Shown in pieces: positions 63,875 to 64,000 of a DNA stretch of 64,000 nucleotides. Each line of letters begins with the position of its first letter. Position 1 is the first letter of the stretch. The notes below the pieces were generated by a model. It was given only the letters and a program-made list of their open reading frames with translations. It ran no database searches and was not told the DNA's origin. A program made the translations under genes and the position numbers. This DNA is from Pseudomonas psychrophila (lineage in GTDB: Bacteria > Pseudomonadota > Gammaproteobacteria > Pseudomonadales > Pseudomonadaceae): the NCBI RefSeq assembly GCF_001043005.1, contig NZ_JYKZ01000011.1, positions 99,580 to 163,579 of the forward strand. Direction: 5' to 3'.

Positions 63875-64000
63875 TGTAGAGACCGGTACATCCTTTACAC
63901 ATCTAACCGGGTACATCGTTTACACATTTACAGGCTTGAGACGCGTTTTGCACCGCGCTCAAGCCTGCCCAAAGGGTAGCTGCAAAGGTACAGATCCCAC
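63875..64000. mobile_element. Putative insertion sequence end (IS481-like), cut by the window edge
   Basis: Starts TGTAGAGACCGGTACATC and contains two near-identical direct repeats, CCGGTACATCCTTTACACAT (63883-63902) and CCGGGTACATCGTTTACACA (63907-63926). Such subterminal repeats look like transposase-binding sites; from memory this end type belongs to IS481-family elements of Pseudomonas. No transposase is in view. Confidence 0.55.

Noticed and set aside
1..64000. CRISPR arrays, tRNA or rRNA genes
   Set aside because: No regularly spaced repeats and no tRNA- or rRNA-like sequence were noticed in a manual reading; a tRNAscan/Infernal run was not possible.

Overview
The window is a chromosomal segment from a Pseudomonas of the fluorescens/putida lineage. 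This rests on gene content and order (aceE/aceF back to back with glnE, then ilvE-waaF-waaC-waaG-waaP and a run of WaaP-like kinases, carbamoyltransferase, wapH, mig-14, dnpA, outer-core glycosyltransferases, waaL, msbA, hldE, waaA, thiC, parE and parC), which follows the PAO1 order around PA5016-PA4964 as I remember it, and on typical Pseudomonas REP palindromes (GTGGGAGCGGGCTTGCTCGCGATG). No search was run, so the species is not fixed.

Layout. 1-1117: 3'-truncated PhoD-like phosphatase (-). 1387-5687: aceF and aceE (-), with a pair of palindromic operator candidates upstream. 6071-10055: glnE and ilvE (+). 10114-17062: LPS inner-core operon waaF, waaC, waaG, waaP and three more WaaP/InaA-type kinases, each gene touching or overlapping the next. 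17063-24120: an accessory insert on the minus strand, consisting of a giant dermonecrotic-toxin-like protein, a TonB receptor of the PqqU/YncD type, and a 384-bp tandem duplication of the receptor's 3' end. 24330-32622: core modification and outer-core genes (carbamoyltransferase, wapH, mig-14, dnpA, DUF6625-like, ssg-like, wapR-like). 32851-34701 (-): an O-antigen ligase fused to a kinase-like domain. 34859-38240: msbA and hldE. 38362-41863 (-): a degenerate Nudix-like protein, an aldo/keto reductase, an FAD oxidoreductase and an EmrE-type transporter. 42032-43309: waaA. 43331-48019 (-): a second giant toxin-like protein. 48200-49636 (-): TolC-type outer membrane protein. 49811-53413: TPP riboswitch, thiC and a CytX-type permease. 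53467-54213 (-): DUF3298-type lipoprotein. 54434-62919: nudF, a DUF1249 gene, cpdA, yqiA, parE, two small envelope genes and parC. 63100-63804: PqiC-type lipoprotein. From about 63875 the window appears to enter an insertion sequence.

How it works together. Most of the window builds, decorates and exports lipopolysaccharide. HldE makes the activated heptose; WaaA adds Kdo; WaaC and WaaF add heptoses; WaaP and relatives phosphorylate them; the carbamoyltransferase and the wapH, ssg and wapR-type enzymes decorate and extend the core; MsbA flips it; and WaaL joins O-antigen. The most unusual content is the pair of divergent ~1,430- and ~1,560-residue toxin-like proteins placed among these genes, one ending in a ChaN/Tiki-like domain. 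Other points of note are the WaaL-pseudokinase fusion, kinase homologues lacking the catalytic Asp, the paired aceEF operators, the fresh pqqU tail duplication, and an apparent IS insertion inside a dispersed palindromic repeat at the right edge.
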